From NCBI GenBank assembly GCA_020444515.1, contig JAHLKX010000007.1:124001-188000 (forward strand): DNA of 64,000 bases, read 5' to 3'. The notes beneath the pieces were generated by a model. That model was not told the DNA's origin. It ran no database searches and was given only the letters and a program-made list of their open reading frames with translations. Position 1 is the first letter of the stretch. Every line of letters begins with the position of its first letter. The translations under genes and the position numbers were made by a program. Below are positions 33,268 to 42,469 of this stretch, one piece after another. The stretch is from Bacteroidota bacterium. GTDB taxonomy: Bacteria; Bacteroidota; Bacteroidia; Bacteroidales; JAADJA01.

Positions 33268-36192
33268 ATGATGAGGAATCAATTTACCGTGCTACTGGTA
33301 TGCCTTGGATTTTTAGTTTTTATTCCAGCATTTTCGCAGCAATATGAGGTTTTCAAGGGACGAGAGCAGTTCCGAATGAAAAAAAGCTTTCATGAAATGG
33401 TTGAACACAATAGCCTTTATCCCAAGGCGGTGACCGGAGGAACCCAAATTAAAAATGAAATCGGAGAATATCCGGAATTACCTGTAGATCCCACCAATAT
33501 TGTATCGGTTGCTCCAAAATTGCAACCGCATGGATTTAACATGAAAGACCCATCTCCTGCTCCTGATAAAGATTTTCTTGGACTGGATGACAGTGGAGGT
33601 AGCATACCACCCGACGTAAATGGTGCGGCAGGACCTGATCACCTCATGGTGACCCTGAACACTGATTTTCGGATCATGGATAAGGAAGGGAATGAGATCA
33701 GTACTGTAGGCGCAGGTGCTTTTTGGCATCCAACACCTGGCTCTGGTGGAGTTTTTGATCCGAAAATTTCCTATGATCCTTATGAAGATCGTTGGATCCT
33801 CATTGAACCCAGCAGTTCCGACCCCACAACTACAAAATTGATGGTTGCCGTTTCTGAAACCAGCGACCCGACCGGTAATTGGTTCCTGTACAGTTTTGAT
33901 GGAGATCCAGAAGATACACACTGGTTCGATTATCCCAATTATGGTTTCAATGACCGATGGATTGTTGCAACGGGCAATTTGTTTGGACCCGGCGGAACTT
34001 ATGTAGCCGCTTATGTTCTTGATAAACACGACCTGTATAATAATGCCTCTGAAATACAATTTACCCGTTTTAAACTGTATGATGGTTTTACGGTTGTTCC
34101 AGCTGTAACCTATGATCCTGAAGAACTGGATATTTATATGGTGAACAATGCCGGAGGTAACAACAATGGCAATGGATACCTCAAACTCTGGCGGGTAACC
34201 GGCCCCACTGAAATTCCCGTAGTAGAAGATTTGGGTTTAATCCAAATACCTGAGCCCTGGAGTAATGGCGCTTATTCAAATGGCGGAAACTTCCTGCCAC
34301 AACTGGGATCAGACGAAAAGATCAATTCGGTGGATGCCCGCCTTGAAAACCTGATTTACCGACATGGTAAATTGTGGACAACCCACCATGTATTTCTTCC
34401 GGCAGGCAATCCTACCCGAACAGCCGTTCAATGGTTCGAACTTAACACAGCTGGTGAAGTCCAGCAATGGGGCCGCATTGATGATCCGGATGGCAATATG
34501 TTCTTTGCTTTTGCTACCATTGCTGTCAATGCCAAAGAAGATATCATGGTAGGGTTTGGAAGTTTTTCGGAAGATCAATATGCCAGTGGTTCCTATGCTT
34601 TCCGTTATGCTGATGATCCCCCCAGTACCATGCGGGATTACTACCAGTATAAAGATGGATTGGCCCCTTATTTCAAAACCTTTGGTGCAGAGCGAAATCG
34701 CTGGGGTGATTATACCGCCACCTGGGTAGATCCGTCCGATGACCTTGATTTTTGGACCATTCAGGAGTATGCTGAAGTTCCACAGGGTCAGGATGAATGG
34801 GGTGTATGGTGGGCTTATGTGAACCTGGACGCCATTCCGGAGGCACAGTTTACTGCCAACATCACAACTGTTCCGGTGCAAAGTGAGGCCGATTTTACGG
34901 ATCATTCAAAATTTACACCAACCAGCTGGAAATGGATCTTCGAAGGGGGTGAGCCCAGTGTCTCAACCGAACAAAATCCACAGGATATTTATTATGCTGA
35001 ACCAGGAACCTATGATGTGACTCTCATCGCTGGGAATGCGCTGGGTTATGACACATTGATGATGGCCGATTACATCGAGGTAAGCACTACCATTTTGCCA
35101 GAAGTTGAATTCAGCATCAGCAATATCATACCCTGCATGGGAGAACCTGTTCTGCTGGCAGATCAATCCATTTACAATCCCATTGGCTGGGAATGGTCTT
35201 TTTCACCCAATTATGTGACTTTCCTCAATGGTACTGATGCCAACTCCTCGAATCCGGAAGTGCAATTTGAATACGGATTTACCTATTCCGTTACCCTTAC
35301 TGCAACTAATACAAATGGGAGTTCAACATTAACTAAAAATGATGTTATCATGGCAGGTGGAATGCCATTGCCTTTTATAGAAGATTTTGAATCCCGTTCA
35401 TTTGCATTGAATGGCTGGACCATTGATAATCCGGATGGGGAGAAGACCTGGGAAATGACAACCATTGGTGGCAATGGTTCAGGAGAGGTTGCAGCCTTTG
35501 TCAATATTAAAAGTTATAACGGCCTTGCAGAACGGGACCGGCTCATCAGTCCGCCCTTGAATTTTTATGGCTTCAAGGAAGTGACCTTCGATTTCGAATA
35601 TGCCTATGCGCAACGATTTGCTCAGTATACTGATTCACTCAATGTATATGTATCTGAAGATTGTGGTGAATCCTGGATCCGGATGCTTCAAATGGGGGAA
35701 GATGGAACGGGTACATTTGCTACGACTGAACCTACAACCAATAATTTTATTCCCTTAACATCGGATGAATGGTGTGGCAGCGAGTCCGGTCCGGCATGCA
35801 TCAGCATTGATCTGTCGGCCTGGTCGGGTATGAACAATATTCGGGTCATGTTTGAAACCTACAATGGTTATGGGAATAACATCATCATTGATAATGTAAC
35901 CATTGATGGGGCCATTAACGCCGTTGCGGAAAAAGGAGATGAATTATTTAATTTTACCGTATTCCCCAATCCAACAAAAAGCTGGATCAATATTGTATCT
36001 GACGAGGTTACAGGTCCAACTGAATTGAAGATAATATCCCTTTCCGGGCAAACCCTGTATGAAGAGCAGTTTGAAACCATTGGTGCACGTTTTCAAAAAC
36101 AAATTGACCTGTCTGGCTTTGGAAAAGGTATTTACTTCGTGAATTTATCAAATAGCAATCAGACGGTAATCAAGAAATTATTGGTTAAATAA
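33268..36192 (+). CDS. T9SS-secreted protein with PKD and jelly-roll modules (paralog A)
   Basis: A 974-residue secreted protein with a signal peptide (1-24, ending AFSQQ). The N-terminal region (about 90-515) has the signature GLDDSGGSIPPDVNGAAGPD and beta-rich repeats (FDPKISYDPYEDRWILI, VSETSDPTGNW) of an uncharacterised propeller-like domain. Two PKD-like domains (about 520-605 and 610-695), a jelly-roll/MAM-like module (about 700-885; DCGESWIRML, VMFETYNGYGNN) and a type A T9SS sorting domain (FTVFPNPTKSWINIVS ... KGIYFVNL) follow. It is a close paralog of the next gene and shares its C-terminal half with the 15072 protein. Surface or extracellular location is implied; no catalytic site is recognised. 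A terminator follows, so the paralogs are separate transcripts. Confidence 0.87.
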   Translation: MMRNQFTVLLVCLGFLVFIPAFSQQYEVFKGREQFRMKKSFHEMVEHNSLYPKAVTGGTQIKNEIGEYPELPVDPTNIVSVAPKLQPHGFNMKDPSPAPDKDFLGLDDSGGSIPPDVNGAAGPDHLMVTLNTDFRIMDKEGNEISTVGAGAFWHPTPGSGGVFDPKISYDPYEDRWILIEPSSSDPTTTKLMVAVSETSDPTGNWFLYSFDGDPEDTHWFDYPNYGFNDRWIVATGNLFGPGGTYVAAYVLDKHDLYNNASEIQFTRFKLYDGFTVVPAVTYDPEELDIYMVNNAGGNNNGNGYLKLWRVTGPTEIPVVEDLGLIQIPEPWSNGAYSNGGNFLPQLGSDEKINSVDARLENLIYRHGKLWTTHHVFLPAGNPTRTAVQWFELNTAGEVQQWGRIDDPDGNMFFAFATIAVNAKEDIMVGFGSFSEDQYASGSYAFRYADDPPSTMRDYYQYKDGLAPYFKTFGAERNRWGDYTATWVDPSDDLDFWTIQEYAEVPQGQDEWGVWWAYVNLDAIPEAQFTANITTVPVQSEADFTDHSKFTPTSWKWIFEGGEPSVSTEQNPQDIYYAEPGTYDVTLIAGNALGYDTLMMADYIEVSTTILPEVEFSISNIIPCMGEPVLLADQSIYNPIGWEWSFSPNYVTFLNGTDANSSNPEVQFEYGFTYSVTLTATNTNGSSTLTKNDVIMAGGMPLPFIEDFESRSFALNGWTIDNPDGEKTWEMTTIGGNGSGEVAAFVNIKSYNGLAERDRLISPPLNFYGFKEVTFDFEYAYAQRFAQYTDSLNVYVSEDCGESWIRMLQMGEDGTGTFATTEPTTNNFIPLTSDEWCGSESGPACISIDLSAWSGMNNIRVMFETYNGYGNNIIIDNVTIDGAINAVAEKGDELFNFTVFPNPTKSWINIVSDEVTGPTELKIISLSGQTLYEEQFETIGARFQKQIDLSGFGKGIYFVNLSNSNQTVIKKLLVK

Positions 36193-36218
36193 GCTGGTTA
36201 TCCCACCTGTTAGGATTT

Positions 36219-36249
36219 AAAAAGGATTCATCCATGATGAATCCTTTTT
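36219..36249 (+). terminator. Rho-independent terminator after T9SS paralog A
   Basis: AAAAGGATTCATC (36220-36232) pairs with GATGAATCCTTTT (36236-36248) around a 3-nt loop, ending in a T run. It lies 27 bp after the stop codon. Confidence 0.9.
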
Positions 36250-36416
36250 AAATTTTCAGAAGCTTATTGCATATATTTTTTTAGTAACCCATGATTCAGC
36301 AATTTGACACTGATGCTTTTCAGTGACAAATGATTATGAAGGACAGTTTTTTCGGAAACAAATCTTTAAGTTTTGTAATTTTAAACTTTCTTAGGTTACT
36401 TATAAAATTGCGCATC

Positions 36417-39329
36417 ATGAAACCACTTCCTTTCGCTCTCTTCATTTTTTCGATTGCTACTTTACTGAACCTTCCTCTCCTTAGCAAAAGCCAAATAAAA
36501 TTCAAAGGTATTGCTGAAAAGAGTGTTAAAATCAGCTTTCAGGAAATAGAAGAATACAATAATCTTTATCCTGTCTTCAGGACAGAGGGCCGACAGATCC
36601 AAAATCAATTCGAAAACTTACCCGAAACTCCTTTCGATCCGAATAAGATCATTTACCAGGCACCCAAAGGCAGTTTCAGAGAGGCCTTCCGTCAAAAGAA
36701 AGAACCATCACCCACGCCTGAAGTGGATTTCTCCGGCCTTGACGACAGTGGTGGAAGTATCCCTCCCGATGTGAACGGCGCTGCCGGGCCGAATCACCTC
36801 ATGGTAACCCTCAACACGGATGTTCGGATCATGGATAAGCAAGGTAACGAAATATCAACCGTCGGAACAGGAGCCTTCTGGTTTCCTTTTCCAGGATCAG
36901 CCGGGGTTTTTGATCCGAAAATTATTTATGACCATTTCGAGAACCGATGGGTATTGGTCATGCCCAGCAGCGGTGATCCTGCAACAACGCGTGTCATGAT
37001 CGCTGTGTCAGAAACCAGCGACCCCACCGGTAACTGGTTTATGTATAGTTTTGATGGTGATCCCGATGATGTTCACTGGTTTGATTATCCCGACTGGGGA
37101 TTTAACCAGAAATGGGTGGTGGTTACCGGTAATATGATCGAAGCACAGCCGGTTCATGCCGTCGTGTATGTGATCAATAAATATGATCTGTATCATTATT
37201 CCCCCCAGGTTGAATTCACACGGTTTGTTGTCGAGGATGGATTTAGCCTGATCCCTGCTGTTTCCTTCGATCCAGAAGAGGAGGATGTCTATATGGTCAA
37301 TCATGCCGGAGGTAATGTTAGCGGGTATGGATATATTCATTTGAGAAAAGTAACGGGTGATGTGCTTGATCCCGCAATTGAAGATATTGGTCTCATCGGC
37401 GTGCCCTATCCCTGGGATGAATGGTCTTATTTTAACAATGGTGACTTTGCCCCTCAATTGGGTTCCGAAGAAAGGATCAATACGGTAGATGCACGGTTGC
37501 AAAACATGGTCCTCCGCAATGGCAAACTCTGGTGTGTGCATCACGTCTATTTGCCGGCGGATGATCCTACCCGCTCATCCATGCAATGGTGGAATCTCGA
37601 TTTGGAAGGCAATATCCTTCAATGGGGTCGTCAGGATGATGAAACAGGTGAAAACTTTTCCGCATTTGCCTCAATAGCTGTGAATGCGATGGAAGATGTA
37701 ATGATCGGATATGGAAGTTTTTCACCCAATCAATATGCGAGTGCCAGTTATTCTTTCCGATATGGAGATGACCCGCCCAATACCCTTCGTGAGCGTTATC
37801 AGTATAAAGACGGACTGGCCCCCTATTATAAAACTTTCGGTGGCAACCGGAACCGTTGGGGTGATTATACATTTACCTGTGTAGACCCTGTTAATGATCT
37901 CGATTTCTGGACCATTCAGGAATATGCTGAATTACCAGGAAGCCAGGATTTATGGGGTGTATGGTGGGCCAAAGTGAATGTGGAAGCCAAACCCGAAGCC
38001 AATTTTATGGCCAATATCCAGGAGGTACCCGTTGGAAGTGGCGCTGATTTTACCGATCTAACAAAATATGAACCCGACGAATGGCTTTGGACCTTTGAAG
38101 GTGGCACGCCATCCATTTCAACGGAACAGAATCCCCAGAACATTTTTTACGAAAATGAAGGGATGTTTGATGTTATCCTCATCGCTGCCAATAACATTGG
38201 TTCCGATACCTTGATCCTCGAAGATTACATCAGTGCCAATACTACCATATTGCCGGAAGTTGATTTTGTTGCCAGTGACAGTGTTCCCTGCATCGGGGAT
38301 ACCATCGTATTGATGGATATGACGGTATACAACCCGAATGCATGGTTATGGGAATTCAGTCCGGATTATGTAACCTTCGTCAATGGAACTGATGAAACTT
38401 CTGCCTCTCCCCAGGTTGTTTTTGATTATCCTTATACCTATGAAGTAACCCTAACGGCTACCAATAACAATGGATCCGCATCCCTAACAAAAACAGCCTA
38501 TATTAAAAATGGAGGCCATGCCCTGCCATTCACCGAGGATTTTGAAAGCTGGTCTTTCGACCGCATCGGTTGGACGACAGAAAATCCGGATGATGATAAA
38601 ACCTGGGAAATAACCCAGGCCGGGGGAACCGAGCCCGGCGGACTGGCTGCTTATGTCAATATCAAAGCCTATAACGGATTAGGTGAAAGAGACTGGTTGA
38701 TCAGCCCACCCCTGAATTTTTACAGTCACAAAAATATCTCGCTTGATTTTCAATTTGCTTATGCACAGCGTTTTCCACAGTATACAGATAGTTTAATCGT
38801 CGATGTTTCATCGGATTGTGGTAAGAACTGGACCCGTTTGCTGGCAATGGGAGAGGATGGAACCGGTAGTTTTGCAACAGTCTCACCAACGACACAGGAT
38901 TTTATTCCTGCGACACCGGAAGAGTGGTGTGGGAGTCCCGGCAATCCCGCCTGTGTGAGCCTGGATTTATCGGAGTATACCGGACTTTCCAACGTAAGGG
39001 TCCGTTTTGGATCATACAATGGTTTTGGAAATAACATCCTGATCGATAATATTCAAATCACAGGTGAGGTAAATACAATCAATGGTTCAAAACCGGATAT
39101 ATTCTCAATTTATCCAAATCCGGTCCGCGATATTGTTTATGTAAAAACGGATATTACTGGATCCTATCATATCAGCATTTGTGATTTGAATGGAAAGGTA
39201 TTACGTGAACTGCCCGCTATGAAAGGTAAAATCATTCCTATACAAGTTGGTGATCTCGAACAAGGGGTGTATATAATTAGGTTCCAATCCACCGACTATT
39301 CAGGTACACAAAAGATCATTTGTCATTAG
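36417..39329 (+). CDS. T9SS-secreted protein with PKD and jelly-roll modules (paralog B)
   Basis: The start is set at ATG 36417 (MKPLPFALFIFSIATLLN), which gives a normal signal peptide; the frame is open 29 codons further upstream. The protein has 970 residues with the same order as paralog A: propeller-like N-terminus (GLDDSGGSIPPDVNGAAGPN), two PKD-like domains (WLWTFEGGTPSISTEQNP, WLWEFSPDYVTFVNGTDE), jelly-roll module (DCGKNWTRLL, VRFGSYNGFGNN) and T9SS sorting domain (IYPNPVRDIVYV ... QGVYIIRF). Identity to paralog A is high throughout, with divergence greatest in the signal peptide and C-terminal domain. The duplication is therefore tandem but not recent. Function is unknown; an extracellular binding or scaffold role is inferred. 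Confidence 0.87.
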   Translation: MKPLPFALFIFSIATLLNLPLLSKSQIKFKGIAEKSVKISFQEIEEYNNLYPVFRTEGRQIQNQFENLPETPFDPNKIIYQAPKGSFREAFRQKKEPSPTPEVDFSGLDDSGGSIPPDVNGAAGPNHLMVTLNTDVRIMDKQGNEISTVGTGAFWFPFPGSAGVFDPKIIYDHFENRWVLVMPSSGDPATTRVMIAVSETSDPTGNWFMYSFDGDPDDVHWFDYPDWGFNQKWVVVTGNMIEAQPVHAVVYVINKYDLYHYSPQVEFTRFVVEDGFSLIPAVSFDPEEEDVYMVNHAGGNVSGYGYIHLRKVTGDVLDPAIEDIGLIGVPYPWDEWSYFNNGDFAPQLGSEERINTVDARLQNMVLRNGKLWCVHHVYLPADDPTRSSMQWWNLDLEGNILQWGRQDDETGENFSAFASIAVNAMEDVMIGYGSFSPNQYASASYSFRYGDDPPNTLRERYQYKDGLAPYYKTFGGNRNRWGDYTFTCVDPVNDLDFWTIQEYAELPGSQDLWGVWWAKVNVEAKPEANFMANIQEVPVGSGADFTDLTKYEPDEWLWTFEGGTPSISTEQNPQNIFYENEGMFDVILIAANNIGSDTLILEDYISANTTILPEVDFVASDSVPCIGDTIVLMDMTVYNPNAWLWEFSPDYVTFVNGTDETSASPQVVFDYPYTYEVTLTATNNNGSASLTKTAYIKNGGHALPFTEDFESWSFDRIGWTTENPDDDKTWEITQAGGTEPGGLAAYVNIKAYNGLGERDWLISPPLNFYSHKNISLDFQFAYAQRFPQYTDSLIVDVSSDCGKNWTRLLAMGEDGTGSFATVSPTTQDFIPATPEEWCGSPGNPACVSLDLSEYTGLSNVRVRFGSYNGFGNNILIDNIQITGEVNTINGSKPDIFSIYPNPVRDIVYVKTDITGSYHISICDLNGKVLRELPAMKGKIIPIQVGDLEQGVYIIRFQSTDYSGTQKIICH

Positions 39330-39443
39330 ATCTGCTTATTTGTGTTAAAGCAAGTATTTTGATCAAATTTTTTTCATGTTTTTTATTCAAATCTGTAACA
39401 TTCGGTTTTTAATCAGGTCAGTTAAATAAACCAGTCAATCAAA

Positions 39444-40016
39444 TTGGAAGCAAAAAAACAAAATATTCATCAGGAATTGATTGAAAGGTGTCGTGAAAAC
39501 GACCGGAGTGCCCAGTTTGAGCTGTACAAAATATATTATAAACCGATGTATAATACCAGTCTAAGAATATTAAACAATCCTGCTGAAGCCGAAGATGTGA
39601 TGCAAGAGTCCTTTCTTACCGCTTTCAGCAAGCTTAGGGATTATTCCGGCGAAGGAAGTTTTGGAGGCTGGTTAAGACGCATCGTGGTAAATAATTCCAT
39701 TGATGAACTCAAAAAGCGATCATCCACCCTGTCCATTGATGAAAATATTTCGGAATCAGATTTTGAAAATGAATCGGATTTCAATGAGCAGGCAGATTAT
39801 AAGATTGCGGAAATAAAGAATGCCATGCAATTATTGCCAGAAGATCATCGGGTCATCATTTCATTGTTTTTGTTTGAGGGATATGATCATGAAGAAATTG
39901 CGCAGATCCTGTCTATATCAAACAGCGCTTCGCGAACAAGGTATTCTAGGGCACGACAAAAATTGCTGAACGTGTTATCGGAACAACGAACCATTAAAAT
40001 GTTTCATCCGAATTAA
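39444..40016 (+). CDS. ECF-type RNA polymerase sigma factor
   Basis: A 190-residue sigma-70-family factor. The start is probably TTG at 39444 (the residues LEAKKQNIHQELIERCR precede region 2), as no ATG lies upstream and the next internal one is inside region 2. Region 2 is visible as RILNNPAEAEDVMQESFLTA followed by FGGWLRRIVVNNSIDELKKR. Region 4 is AMQLLPEDHRVIISLFLFEG and YDHEEIAQILSISNSASRTR with its helix-turn-helix. The linker is acidic and short. It heads an operon with an anti-sigma-like membrane protein (10 bp downstream) and two envelope beta-solenoid proteins, the layout of a self-regulated envelope-stress response. Confidence 0.92.
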   Translation: MEAKKQNIHQELIERCRENDRSAQFELYKIYYKPMYNTSLRILNNPAEAEDVMQESFLTAFSKLRDYSGEGSFGGWLRRIVVNNSIDELKKRSSTLSIDENISESDFENESDFNEQADYKIAEIKNAMQLLPEDHRVIISLFLFEGYDHEEIAQILSISNSASRTRYSRARQKLLNVLSEQRTIKMFHPN

Positions 40017-40026
40017 ATCATGCATC

Positions 40027-40569
40027 ATGCACGGAATTGAAGATAAAATCAAACAAAATCTCAACTCCTTCAATGCGGAGGAGCCGGAGAATGGCCATCT
40101 GGAGCGATTCAGTGATAAACTTGATCGTTTTCATTCGGGTGGCAGGGAAAGCTGGTATGAACGGCACAATTTGTTCATTAAAATAGCAGCGGTAGCCCTG
40201 GTTTTTATCACCATCAGTACCCTGTTCTATACCGGATCATTTTCATGGGTCAGGTCATTGTTAACCGAGCAGATTGTGGCTGCAGAATTGCCACCGGAAG
40301 TACAGGAAGTGATGCAATATTATAACGTGATCACTGAAAAGAAAGTGGAACAGATCGATGACCTGGCGGTATCCTATGATGAGGCAACAAGAATTAAAGC
40401 CATGGCTATGAATGAATTGAAAGCACTGGATGATGCCCGGGTAGAGCTTGAAAAAGAATATACAAAACAACCAGGCAATGAACGGATCATGAATGCACTC
40501 CTGCAAAACCAACAGCGCAGATCCGAAATCCTTGACAAAATATTGAAAACATTGAACCAGGTAAACTAA
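40027..40569 (+). CDS. Anti-sigma-factor-like single-pass membrane protein
   Basis: A 180-residue protein with a cytoplasmic N-terminus (1-48; HGIEDKIKQNLNSFNAEEPE, LERFSDKLDRFH), one membrane segment (about 50-67; IKIAAVALVFITISTLF) and a helical extracytoplasmic part with a long coiled region (DEATRIKAMAMNELKALDDA, RVELEKEYTKQPG). The position directly after the sigma gene and the topology fit an anti-sigma factor, but no zinc anti-sigma (HxxxCxxC) motif is present, so this is inference from context. It is followed 10 bp later by the DUF4097-like gene. Confidence 0.75.
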   Translation: MHGIEDKIKQNLNSFNAEEPENGHLERFSDKLDRFHSGGRESWYERHNLFIKIAAVALVFITISTLFYTGSFSWVRSLLTEQIVAAELPPEVQEVMQYYNVITEKKVEQIDDLAVSYDEATRIKAMAMNELKALDDARVELEKEYTKQPGNERIMNALLQNQQRRSEILDKILKTLNQVN

Positions 40570-40579
40570 TTATAAAATT

Positions 40580-41638
40580 ATGAAAACACGAAACATTCAA
40601 TTGATGATCGCTGCACTGCTTTTTCTTTCATTGCAGGTGACGGTTAAAGCTGAAGAATTTACAAAAAAGATGAGCAAGTCTTTTGATGTAGATAAAAATG
40701 CAACCCTGATCCTGAAAAATAAGTTTGGGAAGATCCATTGCAGCAATTGGGACAAAAATGTCATTGTCATTGAGGTTGAAATTACGGTGGAAGCTTCAAA
40801 CCAGGAAAAGGCCAACCGCTACTTCGATCGAATCAAGGTAGAAATCAGTGGCAGCAACAGCCGGGTTTCTGCCGTTACCAGCTTCGACGATGATTTATTT
40901 AAAAAGAATAACAATGATGAAATCAGCATTGATTTTAATGTGTCGATGCCCGCATCGGTCAACCTTGAGGTCGACCACAAATTCGGTGATTTGATCGTCG
41001 GAACAGTTACTGGCTCCAGTGAAATTGAACTTTCATATGGCAGCCTTGATATCCGGCAGCTTGAAGGCAACAGCAATATCCTTGACATAAAATTCAGCGA
41101 AGGAAAGATTGCCTACGTTAAAAATGCTGAACTTGAATTGCAATATTCTGAATTGGACATTGATGAAGCTGGCTCCATGAACGCAGAATCCAAGTTTTCG
41201 GAATTTCAAATGGGAAAAGTGGATGTGCTGACCCTGGAAAGTGGTTATGATGAAGACTATATTGGGTTTGTGAGAGACCTTGATCTGGAAGCTGGATTTT
41301 CGGATGTAGAAGTCAGAAACCTAACCGAAAGAATTGTAGCCAAACTGGATTATGGTGAACTAAAAGTGAAAGAAGTAGATGCGGGGTTTTCACTCATTGA
41401 TGTTACTACCAGTTTTGGTGATGCCAACCTCGGTATCCACCCTGATGCCAGCTTCAAATTAGTGGCTACCATAAAAATGGGCGATTTCAGTTATCCGCGT
41501 GAAAAAGCGCGTTTATCAGTGGTCGATCTTTCGTATACCAGTAACAAATACGAAGGGGTGATTGGTGATGATGAAAATCCAACTTCAAGGGTAATGATTG
41601 AAACCAAGAACGGCGGCGCTAATCTTTATTACAGGTAA
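40580..41638 (+). CDS. DUF4097-like exported beta-solenoid protein
   Basis: A 352-residue protein with a signal peptide (1-24). The mature part begins with a strand region (FDVDKNATLILKNKFGKIHC, VIVIEVEITVEA) and then repeats an aromatic-G/S-acidic turn about every 20 residues: FGDLIV, YGSLDI, FSEGKI, YSELDI, FSEFQM, FSDVEV, YGELKV, FGDANL. This is the pattern of DUF4097-type right-handed beta-helices. Such proteins appear regularly in Bacteroidota ECF-sigma operons and are thought to act in the envelope; the molecular role is unknown. Followed 33 bp later by the DUF2807 gene. Confidence 0.8.
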   Translation: MKTRNIQLMIAALLFLSLQVTVKAEEFTKKMSKSFDVDKNATLILKNKFGKIHCSNWDKNVIVIEVEITVEASNQEKANRYFDRIKVEISGSNSRVSAVTSFDDDLFKKNNNDEISIDFNVSMPASVNLEVDHKFGDLIVGTVTGSSEIELSYGSLDIRQLEGNSNILDIKFSEGKIAYVKNAELELQYSELDIDEAGSMNAESKFSEFQMGKVDVLTLESGYDEDYIGFVRDLDLEAGFSDVEVRNLTERIVAKLDYGELKVKEVDAGFSLIDVTTSFGDANLGIHPDASFKLVATIKMGDFSYPREKARLSVVDLSYTSNKYEGVIGDDENPTSRVMIETKNGGANLYYR

Positions 41639-41671
41639 AATAATAATTCCTAAACATAAATTAATTTAATC

Positions 41672-42406
41672 ATGAAAAAGTACCCAATGAATTTTGTTTC
41701 GAGCCTTGCTTTAGTACTGGGCTTTATGCTATTAACCATATCAGGTTGCTCATATGCTTTTGATGGCATTAAGGGAAATGGTAAGGTGGTAAAACAGGAA
41801 AGAAATGTATCTGGTTTTTCTGGCATTGAAGTCGGAGGAGCATTCAAGGTTTATATTACGCAAGGTGATGAGGAAAAACTGGTGGTGGAAGCTGATGAAA
41901 ACCTGCTTGAAGTAATTGAAACAGAGGTGAGTGGCAGGACATTGGAAATCTCCACGAAAGAAGATATCCGTGATTCCAAAGCTTTAAACATTTACATCAC
42001 CTTTAAGTCTTTAGATCATCTGGAAATCAGTGGAGCTTGCAATCTGGAAAGTGAGAATAAATTATCATTTGATAATTTGGAATTGGAATGCAGTGGTGCA
42101 TCTAATATTATGCTGACCTTGTCGGCCAAAGAGATTGAAATGGATTTCAGTGGGGCCAGTCAACTTGAACTTTTTGGTTCCGCCGAAAAAGTTCATTTGG
42201 ATTTGTCAGGCGCATCAAAAATGGATGCCCTTGAATTTGAAGTAACTGACCTGGAAGCTGATATCAGTGGAGCCTCCCATGGAAAAGTGATGGTCATCGG
42301 TACATTAAGTGCCGATGTATCGGGAGCTGCCAGTTTTAAATACAAAGGTGACCCCAAAATTGGTGATATTGATGTATCGGGAGCTGCCAGTTTTAAACGA
42401 TATTAA
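41672..42406 (+). CDS. DUF2807 (head GIN domain) lipoprotein
   Basis: A 244-residue exported protein with a lipobox ending SGC (Cys26). The head has GFSGIEVGGAFKVYITQGDE, typical of DUF2807. The rest is a beta-solenoid in which SGA recurs about every 20 residues (SGACNL, SGASNI, SGASQL, SGASKM, SGASHG, SGAASF, SGAASF). The last two turns are encoded by a perfect 27-bp direct repeat (42314-42340 and 42371-42397, period 57 bp), so one turn was gained recently. It is the last gene of the sigma operon and ends at a terminator. A putative envelope-stress effector; no enzymatic role known. Confidence 0.85.
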   Translation: MKKYPMNFVSSLALVLGFMLLTISGCSYAFDGIKGNGKVVKQERNVSGFSGIEVGGAFKVYITQGDEEKLVVEADENLLEVIETEVSGRTLEISTKEDIRDSKALNIYITFKSLDHLEISGACNLESENKLSFDNLELECSGASNIMLTLSAKEIEMDFSGASQLELFGSAEKVHLDLSGASKMDALEFEVTDLEADISGASHGKVMVIGTLSADVSGAASFKYKGDPKIGDIDVSGAASFKRY

Positions 42407-42428
42407 ACCAGATTGAACCATGAAAATG

Positions 42429-42453
42429 AAGGGTCGCTTTCAGGCGGCCCTTT
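42429..42453. terminator. Terminator between convergent operons
   Basis: AAGGGTCGC (42429-42437) pairs with GCGGCCCTT (42444-42452) with one G-U pair and a 6-nt loop. It lies between the DUF2807 and pstB stops and could serve both directions. Confidence 0.75.
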
Positions 42454-42469
42454 ATCATTTGCCAGCCTA

